DNA of 64,000 nt from Fen-1258 sp964441505 (GCA_964441505.1 CAYTUV010000004.1:81193-145192); one strand, 5' to 3'. Shown: positions 18,796 through 27,354, counted from the stretch's first letter. Translations and numbers: made by a program. Notes: generated from the sequence alone by a model not told the origin.

Positions 18796-19185
18796 TTACG
18801 TTTTAGTTTTATTAATCTTGTTTTCGATGTCAGTCAAAATTTTTTTTACAGCACTTTCTAAAAGCGGGATATGGTTCTCACATATCTTAAAAATTTCTTC
18901 CGCGTCAATATCGAAATAGTGATGAGATATTTTGTCTCTGAAATTAATAGCACCTTTCCAATCAACCTTGGAATACTTGTTTAATATTTCCGGAAAATCT
19001 TTCGATACCTTTTTAATAACTTCGCCTATCGCTTGAAGACGCATTGATATTGCGTCAAGTTTGTCAAATGTATCCTGGTTCATTAAAAAGTCTTCCGGTT
19101 TATTAATTTTATCGAAGCTCCCGTTAATCTTTTTAATGGCTTCATCAACATCAAGAAGTTTTTTATAAAGCAGTTCGTTAGACAT
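18796..19185 (-). CDS. hepT: HepT-like HEPN toxin (DUF86)
   Basis: This 129-residue all-alpha protein carries the HEPN ribonuclease motif R-x4-H-x-Y: RDKISHHY, with Arg83, His88 and Tyr90. The known HepT family consists of RNases silenced when the MntA partner adds AMP residues to the motif tyrosine. Here it overlaps mntA by 8 bp and is translated after it, the standard mntA-hepT order. The gene ends 28 bp before gyrA on the same strand, so gyrA may be transcribed from the module's promoter or from a gyrB-side promoter. The C-terminus is rich in Lys and Thr. Confidence 0.86.
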   Translation of the reverse strand: MSNELLYKKLLDVDEAIKKINGSFDKINKPEDFLMNQDTFDKLDAISMRLQAIGEVIKKVSKDFPEILNKYSKVDWKGAINFRDKISHHYFDIDAEEIFKICENHIPLLESAVKKILTDIENKINKTKT

Positions 19186-19471
19186 ATATAGCCTCTTTTT
19201 CCAACTCCTCTAAAAATCTTTTTCTTATGTTTGAGTGTTTTCTTACAACATCAACTTTCCGATTGAATTGCTGTTCAAGATATTCTATCAGCTCGCACCT
19301 TTTAAAGAAGTCCGGCGACATCTCAACAAAAAAATCAATATCACTCTTTTCAGTTTCTTCTCCGCGTGCGTATGAACCGAAAAGTGAAATCTTTGTAATC
19401 CCATATTTCTCCCGTAGGAAATCTTTTCTTTGTTTGAGAAATTCTATTATGTAGTCTTTGTCGATCTTCAT
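19178..19471 (-). CDS. mntA: MntA-like nucleotidyltransferase antitoxin
   Basis: The 97-residue protein is a minimal nucleotidyltransferase with GSYARGEETEKSDIDFF, the G-S-x10-D-x-D motif (Gly32, Ser33, Asp44, Asp46). In studied pairs MntA transfers AMP units from ATP onto HepT and so blocks its RNase. The start codon lies at the end of a 55-bp copy of the gyrA 5' sequence. The gyrA-derived frame ends ATGAAATGA, and its TGA overlaps the mntA ATG in a 4-bp ATGA coupling arrangement, although that fragment now begins with ATA instead of ATG. The module appears inserted between the MgtE-like gene and gyrA. Confidence 0.88.
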   Translation of the reverse strand: MKIDKDYIIEFLKQRKDFLREKYGITKISLFGSYARGEETEKSDIDFFVEMSPDFFKRCELIEYLEQQFNRKVDVVRKHSNIRKRFLEELEKEAIYV

Positions 19472-19524
19472 TTCATTTCTTCTTCAAGTGGAACGGGTAC
19501 TACTTTTTCAAAAATGGTTGTTAT
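19470..19524 (-). repeat. 55-bp repeat, copy 2: truncated gyrA start ahead of mntA
   Basis: The segment differs from the true gyrA start at three positions: the start codon (ATA for ATG), one silent change and one Ser-to-Pro change. It would encode about 18 gyrA-like residues before a TGA that overlaps the mntA ATG. Spacing between the two copies is 757 bp. Confidence 0.85.
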
Positions 19525-19559
19525 CAGTATTATGTCTGTTTTTATTTATTAAATTTTTT

Positions 19560-19600
19560 CTTGCTCTTGCCCTTAATCTTGTTCTTGCTCTTGCTCTTTT
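19560..19600. repeat. CTTGCT/CTTGTT low-complexity repeat
   Basis: Degenerate hexamer repeats (CTTGCT, CTTGCC, CTTGTT) lie just after the MgtE-like gene on the minus strand. A related tract occurs on the other side of that gene at 20645-20706. Confidence 0.55.
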
Positions 19601-19638
19601 AAAACTGTGATTAAGATTAAGAACCACTTCTGAAATTA

Positions 19639-20643
19639 TCACAATAATATTTTTGCCAAACCAAAGTAAAAGAGTATCGTACAAATATCTGTCAACGCTA
19701 AAGTAATTGGTCCTGCCGCAATTTTGGGATCGAGCTCCAGCTTGTGCAAAAGAGCAGGCACACTCAATCCCCAGACAGACGCAATTAACTGAACCAGTAT
19801 TACGCTTAAACCAATTACAAGTGCTACTGCAATCTCACCTTTCCATAAAACAACCACCAAGGAAACAATTGCGGCACAACTTAAACCGAGAAGCAATGCC
19901 GTCTGTGTTTCCCGTAAAAAACTTTTTAGATACCACTTCAACGATGGTTGTGAAGAATGCAATGCTTGTATCGTTACTGTCATCGATTGAATGCTTACGC
20001 TTTCACCGAGTCCCAGAACCAAAGTAAAAAAGAACACTATAATTAAACTCTCAGCCAGAGTTGTTTCGAACATTCCCGTTAATAATGCACAGATTGTTCC
20101 ACTTGTAACGGTAGCAAAAAGCCACGGTAATCTTATACGCCATGCTTTTAACGGCGAAGCATTTTTTACTTCGCTTATTCGAAAACCGATTGTCTCAAAG
20201 ATTGAATCGTAATTCTGTGTTTCAATCTCATCTTCTTCGTCAGAGTCTTTCTCTTCAAGCAGTTCATCAGTAAAAAGATTTACATCTACAATGCCGATAA
20301 TTTTTCTTTCCGCATCAACAACAGGGAATGCGAGAAATTTATAAGTAGCAAAGAATTCTAGCGCGTCATACACAGTAGAAGTACCCGGCAGCGCTGCGAC
20401 TCGCTTAACCATTATCTCTTCCAACTTCTGTTCTGCTTTACCAACCAACAATCTTCTCGTCGGCAATACTCCTACAAGTTTTTTCTCTTCATCAACAACG
20501 TAAAAATATACTATCCTTTCGCCAACACCTTCTTCTCTAATCTTCTTCAGCGTTTCGTCAACTGTAAGGTTTTTATCCAGCGCGGTAAAATCTTTCCGCG
20601 CATGTTCCATTACCGGTTGATGATATGTGTGTTTTTCTGGCAT
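19639..20643 (-). CDS. MgtE-like divalent cation transporter (CBS domains plus membrane domain)
   Basis: The 334-residue protein starts with two CBS motifs (about 20-135; VGVLPTRRLLVG, then FPVVDAERKIIGIVDV). An acidic linker (EEKDSDEEDEIET) follows, and then an MgtE-type membrane domain of five helices beginning RLPWLFATVTSG. Classical MgtE proteins are about 450 residues and have an extra N-terminal superhelical Mg2+-sensor domain that is missing here. It probably moves Mg2+ or a related ion across the inner membrane with nucleotide or ion gating through the CBS pair. It lies between gyrB and the mntA-hepT module, and repeat tracts sit on both sides. Confidence 0.85.
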   Translation of the reverse strand: MPEKHTYHQPVMEHARKDFTALDKNLTVDETLKKIREEGVGERIVYFYVVDEEKKLVGVLPTRRLLVGKAEQKLEEIMVKRVAALPGTSTVYDALEFFATYKFLAFPVVDAERKIIGIVDVNLFTDELLEEKDSDEEDEIETQNYDSIFETIGFRISEVKNASPLKAWRIRLPWLFATVTSGTICALLTGMFETTLAESLIIVFFFTLVLGLGESVSIQSMTVTIQALHSSQPSLKWYLKSFLRETQTALLLGLSCAAIVSLVVVLWKGEIAVALVIGLSVILVQLIASVWGLSVPALLHKLELDPKIAAGPITLALTDICTILFYFGLAKILL

Positions 20644-20644
20644 T

Positions 20645-20706
20645 CTTGCTCTTGTTCATGCTCTTGCAAGAAAAGATTAAGAATAAGATCACGAGCAAGA
20701 GCAAGG
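20645..20706. repeat. CTTGCT repeat with inverted copy between gyrB and the MgtE-like gene
   Basis: CTTGCTCTTG (20645-20654) has a perfect inverted copy CAAGAGCAAG at 20696-20705, giving a 10-bp stem with a 41-nt loop in the gyrB 3' region. It shares its hexamer unit with the tract at 19560-19600. Confidence 0.55.
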
Positions 20707-20713
20707 TTTTGAA

Positions 20714-22711
20714 TTATATATCCAGTTTTGCGTACTTAGCGTGTTTCTCAATAAACGCACGGCGCGGTTCAACAGCATCGCCCATGAGCGTTTCAAAAAT
20801 TTTATCTGCCGCTGCAGCACTTTCTACGTTTACCTGCAACACGGTTCGTGTTTCCGGATTCATTGTGGTTGACCACAACTGTTCTGGATTCATCTCGCCC
20901 AAACCTTTGTAACGTGAAATCACAATACCTTTAACTTGCAGTTCGCCGCTTTCTGTTTCTTCAATTTCTTCAACAGTTACTATTTTTTCTTCTTTACCTG
21001 CTCTAAAACGTTTTAAAATTTTATCTCTCTCCTCTTCGTCAAAAGCGTAGTGTTCTTCTTTTCCTTTTTTGATTTTATAAAGCGGCGGCTGGGCAATGTA
21101 AACTTTTCCAGAGGTGATCAAATCTTTCATGTGGCGGTAAAGAAATGTTAGAAGCAATGTTCTAATGTGACTTCCGTCCACATCGGCATCAGTCATCAAA
21201 ATTATTTTTCCGTAACGGGCTTTTTCATGATCGAACTCCTCGCCTATTCCAGCACCGATTGCAGAAACCATTGCCTGTATTTCTATGTTCTCAAGAATCT
21301 TGTTAATCTTTGCCTTCTCAACATTTAAAATTTTTCCTTTTATCGGAAGGATTGCCTGAAATCTTCTATCACGTCCCATCTTTGCCGAACCACCCGCGGA
21401 ATCACCTTCGACTATATAAATTTCGCAGTGTTCCGGATCGTTGATAGAACAATCGGCAAGTTTGCCCGGCAGGTGCATTGTATCGAGTGCGTTCTTTCTG
21501 CGTACAAGTTCACGCGCTTTACGGGCAGCCTCGCGAGCTTCCGCCGCACGCATACATTTGTCAATTATTTTTTTTGCTATGGAAGGATTTTCTTCGAGAT
21601 ATTCCGAAAGTTTTTCTCCGACAAGCATTTCAACGGCAGATTTAACTTCTCCGTTGCCGAGTTTTGTTTTTGTTTGTCCTTCGAATTGCGGTTCCATTAC
21701 TTTAATTGATATTACCGCGGTCAACCCTTCTTTAAAATCGTCTCCGGTTAATGAAATTTTGCTATTGTCCTTAATGAGACCGTTTTTATATGCGTAATTA
21801 TTAAATGTTCTTGTAAGAGCTGTTCTAAAACCAACAAGATGCGTTCCACCTTCTATCGTGTTTATATTGTTTACATATGAGTGAACATTCTCTGAATACG
21901 ATTCGCTGTACTCAAAGGCGATTTCAACCGGAGTATTGTCTTTTTCTCCTTCAATATAAACCGGCTTGTGAATAGGTGAGCGGTTTTCATCAAGATATTT
22001 TACAAAGTCTATTAAACCGCCTTTAAATTTGAAAACTTCTTCCTGATTGTCGGATTCGTCTTTAAGTGTCATTGTAACTTCTTTATTGAGATAAGCGAGC
22101 TCTCTCAATCTTTCGGCAACGGTATCGAAGTGAAATTTTGTTGTCTTGAATATTTCTTTATCCGGCATGAATGTAATTTTAGTACCGGTGTTTTCGCTCT
22201 TATATGTTCCGGTTTGTTTAACAGCACTTTTGGGAACGCCCCTTTTATATTCTTGAGTATAAATTTTTCCGTCCCGCTTTACTTCAACTATCAACCACTC
22301 TGAAAGCGCATTGACAACAGAAACACCAACACCATGCAGACCGCCTGATACTTTGTAAGAATTTTTATCGAACTTGCCGCCGGCATGAAGAACCGTCATA
22401 ACAACTTCAAGTGCAGATTTTTTTTCTTCAGCATGCATATCAACCGGAATGCCCCGGCCGCGATCTTCAACTGTTACGCTCTGATCTTTGTGAATTATTA
22501 CAACAACACGGTCGTTGTAGCCTGCAAGTGCTTCATCGATACTGTTATCAACAACTTCATTAATAAGGTGATGAAGTCCTCGTGCACCGATATCTCCAAT
22601 ATACATTGCGGGACGTTTTCGTACAGCTTCAAGTCCTTTTAATACGTTAATACTTTTCGCATTGTATTCTTCGTGCGAATTACCGTTTGTCATTTCTTTT
22701 TCTTTCGTCAT
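20714..22711 (-). CDS. gyrB: DNA gyrase subunit B
   Basis: The 665-residue ATPase subunit of gyrase has all expected parts. The GHKL ATP site is EVVDNSIDEALAGY plus RGRGIPVDMH and GGLHGVGVSVVNALS. The transducer domain follows. The TOPRIM metal site reads EGDSAGGSAKMGRDRRFQAILPIKGKILN and DADVDGSHIRTLLLTF. The C-terminus has the usual YKGLGEMNPEQLWSTTMNPETR. The length lacks the about 170-residue insert of E. coli-type GyrB, as expected for non-proteobacteria. It follows the DciA-like gene at 20 bp and is probably in the dnaN-recF transcript. Confidence 0.97.
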   Translation of the reverse strand: MTKEKEMTNGNSHEEYNAKSINVLKGLEAVRKRPAMYIGDIGARGLHHLINEVVDNSIDEALAGYNDRVVVIIHKDQSVTVEDRGRGIPVDMHAEEKKSALEVVMTVLHAGGKFDKNSYKVSGGLHGVGVSVVNALSEWLIVEVKRDGKIYTQEYKRGVPKSAVKQTGTYKSENTGTKITFMPDKEIFKTTKFHFDTVAERLRELAYLNKEVTMTLKDESDNQEEVFKFKGGLIDFVKYLDENRSPIHKPVYIEGEKDNTPVEIAFEYSESYSENVHSYVNNINTIEGGTHLVGFRTALTRTFNNYAYKNGLIKDNSKISLTGDDFKEGLTAVISIKVMEPQFEGQTKTKLGNGEVKSAVEMLVGEKLSEYLEENPSIAKKIIDKCMRAAEAREAARKARELVRRKNALDTMHLPGKLADCSINDPEHCEIYIVEGDSAGGSAKMGRDRRFQAILPIKGKILNVEKAKINKILENIEIQAMVSAIGAGIGEEFDHEKARYGKIILMTDADVDGSHIRTLLLTFLYRHMKDLITSGKVYIAQPPLYKIKKGKEEHYAFDEEERDKILKRFRAGKEEKIVTVEEIEETESGELQVKGIVISRYKGLGEMNPEQLWSTTMNPETRTVLQVNVESAAAADKIFETLMGDAVEPRRAFIEKHAKYAKLDI

Positions 22712-22731
22712 AGTTTATCTGTATTCCTTCT

Positions 22732-23031
22732 CTACAAAAATCTAATTGATTTAATTACTTGTTGGTTGAAATGCTTATTGATTTTATCTACTATTAAATT
22801 TTTATTAAAGTTGAGTTCGCTTTTCCAGACAGAGTTTTCTACGCGCAAAAACAAGACCTGCTTTTCAACTTTTACGGCTTGCGCAATCAATTTTAGTTCG
22901 GGAAAGATATTTCCAAATCCCTCAACGATGTTATAATTTTTCAATGACTCGCGCAGGTTAGAAAATTCACCTTCGCTATTCAAGACATCGTCTATTGTTC
23001 TAAAACTGCTATGCGTATGCTGCTTTACCAT
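22732..23031 (-). CDS. DUF721 protein, DciA-like
   Basis: The 99-residue protein belongs to DUF721. The C-terminal half VLFLRVENSVWKSELNFNKNLIVDKIN is the core (V-x-V-x-x-S-x-W-x-x-E-L) of DciA, the ancestral loader of the replicative helicase in bacteria without DnaC/DnaI. The gene overlaps recF by 23 bp and precedes gyrB, a classic position for this family. The helicase-loading role here is inferred from family and context, because many short DUF721 proteins are untested. Confidence 0.72.
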   Translation of the reverse strand: MVKQHTHSSFRTIDDVLNSEGEFSNLRESLKNYNIVEGFGNIFPELKLIAQAVKVEKQVLFLRVENSVWKSELNFNKNLIVDKINKHFNQQVIKSIRFL

Positions 23032-24121
23032 TGTTAACTTTGATTAAAATGTTCTCTGCATTGATATTAAGAGCTTCTGTTTTCGTAAGATCCGTCATTG
23101 TAATAAATGCTTGTCCAATTTTTGAAAGATATTCGCTAATCTTTCCGGCGCGGTAAGAATCAAGTTCGCCGAAAATATCGTCCATCAAAAAAATTGGTGT
23201 CTTTCCGAGTTTTTCTTTCATGAAAAAAAACTGACCGAACCGAAGAGCAATTTGAAAAGTCTTGTGTTGACCCTGCGAGCCGAAACGTTTTAATTCAAGT
23301 CCGTTAATTGAAAAGATAAAATCATCCCTGTGGGGACCCACCAGATTCGTTCCGCGCCGTAATTCGTCTTCGCGCATTACATCCAGCTCTTGCCGGAATT
23401 TTTCCGATATTTTTTCCTCTTCCAATTCCGACAAAGAGCTATAGACAATCAATGGTTCTTCTGTGCTTTCGACCATGTTGTTGTAAGCTTCGATCACGTG
23501 TGAATTAAATTCTTCAACAAAACGAATTCTATGTTTAATAATTTCTGCGCCTGTTATAATTAGTGCTTCAGTCCATGCGTCAAGCTGGCTGAATAAATTT
23601 ACGTTTCTTGATTCTTTTATCTGTGACAAAAGAGATGAGCGTTGCCGCAGGGTTTTATTATACTCCAAAAGAATTTCAAGATATGTATGGCTGGCCTGAG
23701 AAATAACCGAATCAACGAATCGTCTGCGTTCTGCGGGCGCGCCCTGAGTAATTGCATGATCTGATTGAATCAAAGAGACAATTGGAAATTTTCCGATTAT
23801 TGAAGACGAGTTTAAAACTTGCTTCTCATCCAGGAAAAAATTTTTTTTATTTTTAGATGAATCAAAAAATATTCTTGTTTGATTTTGGGTCAAGTCGTAA
23901 AAACTCCCTTTCGCATCAAAATATTGTTCGCCAAACATTACAACATCGTTCTCGCTGGCGAGATTTAAATTTTTTGTAGTGCACAAATAATAAATTGCCT
24001 CTAAGATGGATGTTTTACCGTGCCCATTTCCGCCTACTATCAAATTCAGTTTGTCGGAAAAATTCAGCGATGTGTTTTTATGCAGCCTGAAGTTTTGCAA
24101 TTCGATTTGTTTAAGAACCAT
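23009..24121 (-). CDS. recF: DNA replication/repair protein RecF
   Basis: The 370-residue SMC-like ATPase helps load RecA at gaps. Visible motifs are Walker A GGNGHGKTS (about 30-38), the ABC-type signature region GSQGQHKTFQIALRFGQ, and Walker B FLMDDIFGELD. Length is standard. It starts one base after the dnaN stop and overlaps the DciA-like gene downstream, so dnaN-recF-dciA-gyrB are likely one transcript. Confidence 0.95.
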   Translation of the reverse strand: MVLKQIELQNFRLHKNTSLNFSDKLNLIVGGNGHGKTSILEAIYYLCTTKNLNLASENDVVMFGEQYFDAKGSFYDLTQNQTRIFFDSSKNKKNFFLDEKQVLNSSSIIGKFPIVSLIQSDHAITQGAPAERRRFVDSVISQASHTYLEILLEYNKTLRQRSSLLSQIKESRNVNLFSQLDAWTEALIITGAEIIKHRIRFVEEFNSHVIEAYNNMVESTEEPLIVYSSLSELEEEKISEKFRQELDVMREDELRRGTNLVGPHRDDFIFSINGLELKRFGSQGQHKTFQIALRFGQFFFMKEKLGKTPIFLMDDIFGELDSYRAGKISEYLSKIGQAFITMTDLTKTEALNINAENILIKVNNGKAAYA

Positions 24122-24122
24122 C

Positions 24123-25253
24123 TTAAGTATTCAAACGAACCGGCATCAACAGCATCATTAAATCTAGATTCTCTTTTTTCTGAACCGGCTCAATTACTAC
24201 CGCTTTTGTCGGTGAGTGAAGTTTAAAAATAATATCTTCTTCTGTATTCAAATGACTTAACACATCATTGACATATGCAGAGTTAAAACCAATTTCTAAA
24301 TCGTCTCCTTGGTATTCACAAACAACTTTTTCCTCACCGGAAGCACCTATATCAAGATCTTCGGCAGATATTTCCAGTGCATCTTTTTTGATAGAAAATT
24401 TAACCCGCCGTGTACTCGATGTGGAGAACAGCATCATTCTCTTGATTGAGTCGTGAATTTCTTTTGTATTAACCTTCATCTGAAATTCATTCTCGAGTGG
24501 AATAACGCTCGAATAATCGGGATACTTTTGAGCAATCAGTCGTGTAATTAATTCAATGTCATTTAGCTTGAACGATACATAGGTTTTCGTTAAATGTATT
24601 TTAACATCTTTCTCATCTAAAATTTTTGATAGAACTGAAACAGCTCTTTCCGGAACAACATACTGCTGATTGAAAGCAGCTTTAATATTTTTCTTCAACA
24701 TATTTACAAGTCTGTGTCCGTCTGTGGTAACAAGTCTTAATCCATCATCTGTAAATTCGAATAATGTTCCCATCATTGCCGGTCGCATTTCTTCTTTACT
24801 CATCGCGAACGCACATTTATCAAATGCCTGGCGCAATTCTATTCCATTGATTAGGGTTTCATTTATCTCTTTTGCGTTTTTGTCTGATTCGACAGACGGA
24901 ATCTCAGGAAATTCATCGGCATCGAGATAGCTGATTGTGTATTTACCCATGTCTGTTACGATGTTGATTTTTTTGTTGGCCATCAACTTAAAATGAATTG
25001 TTGTGTCTTTTAATGAGCGTACAATATCATTTAGTAAACGGGCTGGAACGACAATTTTAATATTTTCTTCGGCAACAATATTCAGAGAAGACTTCAAAGA
25101 AATTTCAAGATCTGTCGCATAAATTGTCAATTGTCCGTCTTTTACTTCGAAAAGAAAATTTTCGAGGATGGGCATTGGTGTGCGCGTTGGAACAGCAGGA
25201 ATGATCTTGCTTAAAAGTTTTTCGAGTTCTTTACTGTTAATCTTGAATTCCAT
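24123..25253 (-). CDS. dnaN: DNA polymerase III beta subunit (sliding clamp)
   Basis: A 376-residue clamp in the usual three-domain layout starts MEFKINSKELEKLLSKIIPAVPTRTPMPILENFLFE and ends in MLLMPVRLN, matching the conserved M-P-M/V-R-L C-terminal strand. It encircles DNA and tethers the polymerase. I chose the ATG at 25253 because GGAG lies 7-8 bp upstream and the next in-frame ATG would add 15 residues not found in the family. A non-coding region of 318 bp separates it from dnaA. Confidence 0.96.
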   Translation of the reverse strand: MEFKINSKELEKLLSKIIPAVPTRTPMPILENFLFEVKDGQLTIYATDLEISLKSSLNIVAEENIKIVVPARLLNDIVRSLKDTTIHFKLMANKKINIVTDMGKYTISYLDADEFPEIPSVESDKNAKEINETLINGIELRQAFDKCAFAMSKEEMRPAMMGTLFEFTDDGLRLVTTDGHRLVNMLKKNIKAAFNQQYVVPERAVSVLSKILDEKDVKIHLTKTYVSFKLNDIELITRLIAQKYPDYSSVIPLENEFQMKVNTKEIHDSIKRMMLFSTSSTRRVKFSIKKDALEISAEDLDIGASGEEKVVCEYQGDDLEIGFNSAYVNDVLSHLNTEEDIIFKLHSPTKAVVIEPVQKKENLDLMMLLMPVRLNT

Positions 25254-25571
25254 AAATCTTCTCCATGTTGGATCAAAAAATATCAAAAAATGAGGCAACT
25301 TTCAATTTATCGTTGCATATCTTAATCAACATATTAACAGCACTCTTATTATACTAAATAGATATTTTTAAAAGGAATAATAATAATAAGTAGTGTGAAT
25401 ATGTTAATAAGCCACATTTACCGTCTTTAACTGTCAAATTACAACTGAATTCACCGAAGTGATTTGTTAATAACTTCATGTTAATCGAGACTTATTAAAA
25501 CATCCGTGGGTAACCCATTGGTGTAAACAACATTTATACAAATTATACACCGGATATCAACACAAAGAAAA
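25254..25571. other. dnaA-dnaN intergenic region, candidate oriC half
   Basis: This 318-bp gene-free stretch has an AT-rich tract at about 25345-25390, suited to unwinding. It also has DnaA-box-like words: TGTTAATAA at 25402-25410 and 25465-25473 (TTATTAACA on the minus strand), TTATACACC at 25543-25551, and the near-box CGTGGGTAA at 25505-25513. None is a perfect TTATCCACA. The location between dnaA and dnaN is a common place for origins or dnaN promoters. The assignment is inference. Confidence 0.5.
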
Positions 25572-26975
25572 TCACGAAACACTCATCTCAATTTTATTTT
25601 TGAGTGAACCGAGAGTCTCTTTTGCTTTTGGATCTTTCAAAATTAGCTGCTCAATAGTAGTCTGAGAATGTATAACAGTAGAGTGGTCTCTTCCCCCAAA
25701 ATGCAAACCAATAGTTTTGAGAGATGATTTAGTTAACTGCTTAGATAAATACATGGCTACCTGACGGGCAAGTACCACTTCTTTTTTTCTGTTTTTTTCT
25801 CTAAGCTTATTTTCTTCAACACCAAAAAACTCGCAAACAATTTTTGTTATAAGTTCTACAGAAATATTTACCTGTTTGTTTGTAGAAACTTCACGGACAG
25901 TTTTTTTAACTAATTCAAAATCGATCTCTTTTGAATTGAGAGAAGAGTTGGCTAAAAGTTTTATCAAGCACCCCTCAAGTTCCCGAATATTTGACGAAAC
26001 ATTTTGGGCTATATATTCGACTATTTCTCTTGAAAGACTGATGCCGTAGACGTCGCTCTTGTTTTTTAATATGGCTACACGGGTTTCAAAATCCGGCGGT
26101 TGAATATCGGCAGATAAACCCCACGAAAAACGGGAAATCAACCGTTCGTTTAGTCCTTTCAGGTCTTTCGGCGGTTTATCGCTCGATAAAATTACCTGCT
26201 TTCCGGATTGATGCAGTGTGTTAAAAATCTGAAAAAATAAATCCTGTGTTTTTTCTTTTCCAACAAGAAATTGGATATCATCAATTATTAGTGCGTCCAT
26301 GCTTTTATAAAAACCGGAGAACTCATTTAGTGAATTACTCTGAATAGCTTCGACAAACTCAACAGTGAAAGCATCTGATGAAACATAAATAACCCGTTTA
26401 CTTGGATATTTATCTAAAATTTTGTTTCCGATTGCGTGGATTAAATGAGTCTTTCCGAGACCAACACCGCCATAGATGAAAAGCGGGTTGAAAGATGTTT
26501 GTCCCGGACTATCTCCAACCGCCATTGCTGCTGCGCGGGCAAGTTGATTGCCCTCACCCTTAACGAAATTATCAAAAGTATATCGCGGGTTAAGAAAAGT
26601 TTCGTAATCAAGCGGTTTGTTTTGAATAACACCAGTTACACTGCCGTTGCTTGGCGTTAGTGGTATCGGTTCAACTGCAATTTCTTTTTCTTCATAGATT
26701 ACATATACAAGCCTTCCCAAATCGCCGAGTACCTGAGCAACGGTTTTATTGATAAGAGTGTTGTAGTGCTCTTCAATCCATTCAACAAAAAAATTATTGG
26801 GAACGTAAATCTTAAGAGTACTATTATCCAGCTCAAATGGCTTGATGGGTAGAAACCAGGTATTATATGTAATGAAAGGAACATTCTCTTTTATAAGACT
26901 TAAACACTCCTTCCAGATATCCTTAGCGTTTTTTTCAAGCTGTAGATTCTTAGAGCTTTCAACTACATTTTGCAT
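25572..26975 (-). CDS. dnaA: Chromosomal replication initiator protein
   Basis: The 467-residue initiator has the four DnaA domains. They are the N-terminal helicase-contact domain, a short linker, the AAA+ core (YTFDNFVKGEGNQLARAAA, Walker A GGVGLGKTH, Walker B ALIIDDIQF), and the DNA-binding domain with signature FGGRDHSTVIHS. I chose the ATG at 26975. Longer in-frame starts would add a hydrophobic stretch unlike DnaA. A perfect DnaA box (TTATCCACA) lies one base upstream of this start codon, suggesting that DnaA represses its own translation or transcription. Confidence 0.96.
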   Translation of the reverse strand: MQNVVESSKNLQLEKNAKDIWKECLSLIKENVPFITYNTWFLPIKPFELDNSTLKIYVPNNFFVEWIEEHYNTLINKTVAQVLGDLGRLVYVIYEEKEIAVEPIPLTPSNGSVTGVIQNKPLDYETFLNPRYTFDNFVKGEGNQLARAAAMAVGDSPGQTSFNPLFIYGGVGLGKTHLIHAIGNKILDKYPSKRVIYVSSDAFTVEFVEAIQSNSLNEFSGFYKSMDALIIDDIQFLVGKEKTQDLFFQIFNTLHQSGKQVILSSDKPPKDLKGLNERLISRFSWGLSADIQPPDFETRVAILKNKSDVYGISLSREIVEYIAQNVSSNIRELEGCLIKLLANSSLNSKEIDFELVKKTVREVSTNKQVNISVELITKIVCEFFGVEENKLREKNRKKEVVLARQVAMYLSKQLTKSSLKTIGLHFGGRDHSTVIHSQTTIEQLILKDPKAKETLGSLKNKIEMSVS

Positions 26976-26976
26976 A

Positions 26977-26985
26977 TTATCCACA
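26977..26985 (+). promoter_or_regulatory. Perfect DnaA box before the dnaA start codon
   Basis: TTATCCACA, identical to the universal DnaA box, ends the 5' leader of dnaA one base before its ATG. Binding here would block expression and would provide autoregulation. Confidence 0.7.
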
Positions 26986-27179
26986 ATATAGAACATTAAA
27001 AAAGGTATAAAAAACAAACAATTTGGTAGTAAATTACAAGACCACCACAAGTAATAAACAAATTATTAACATTAATCGGCGCCGGTAATTCGTTTGTATT
27101 AAAGCACTTTTTAGATAAAACAAAAAAGGATGAACACCCGGCGCAAAGTTGTTATTAAAACCACGTCACTTGTTTGATG

Positions 27180-27195
27180 TGTGGAACGTTCCACA
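27180..27195. promoter_or_regulatory. 16-bp perfect palindrome near dnaA
   Basis: TGTGGAACGTTCCACA is fully self-complementary and lies 8 bp before the DnaA-box-like pair at 27204-27223. It looks like a dimeric protein's binding site. The half-sites resemble those of parS but in reversed order, so it is not a standard parS. Confidence 0.55.
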
Positions 27196-27324
27196 AAAAC
27201 AAATTATCAACAAATTATTAACACACCTATTTTCTCTTTACGGGGGAGAGTGAAGATATGTTTTGAATTCATTCTGCGCAACATAATTTTATTAAAAAAA
27301 ATATTTTTCTTGTTTCCGACTGTT

Positions 27325-27354
27325 TTGAATAGATGCAGAGTAAGGCTAATTTTG
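27325..27354 (+). promoter_or_regulatory. Bacteroidota-type promoter of the asparaginase gene
   Basis: TTG (27325-27327), 19 nt, then TAATTTTG (27347-27354) matches the consensus fully. The start codon is 41 bp downstream. Confidence 0.65.

Noticed and set aside
18383..18919. 178-codon plus-strand frame over the gyrA start and hepT end
   Set aside because: It is antisense to gyrA and hepT, which have clear domains; the translation has no family features.
27180..27195. parS site
   Set aside because: The palindrome does not match TGTTTCACGTGAAACA or its close variants. The half-sites are in reversed order.
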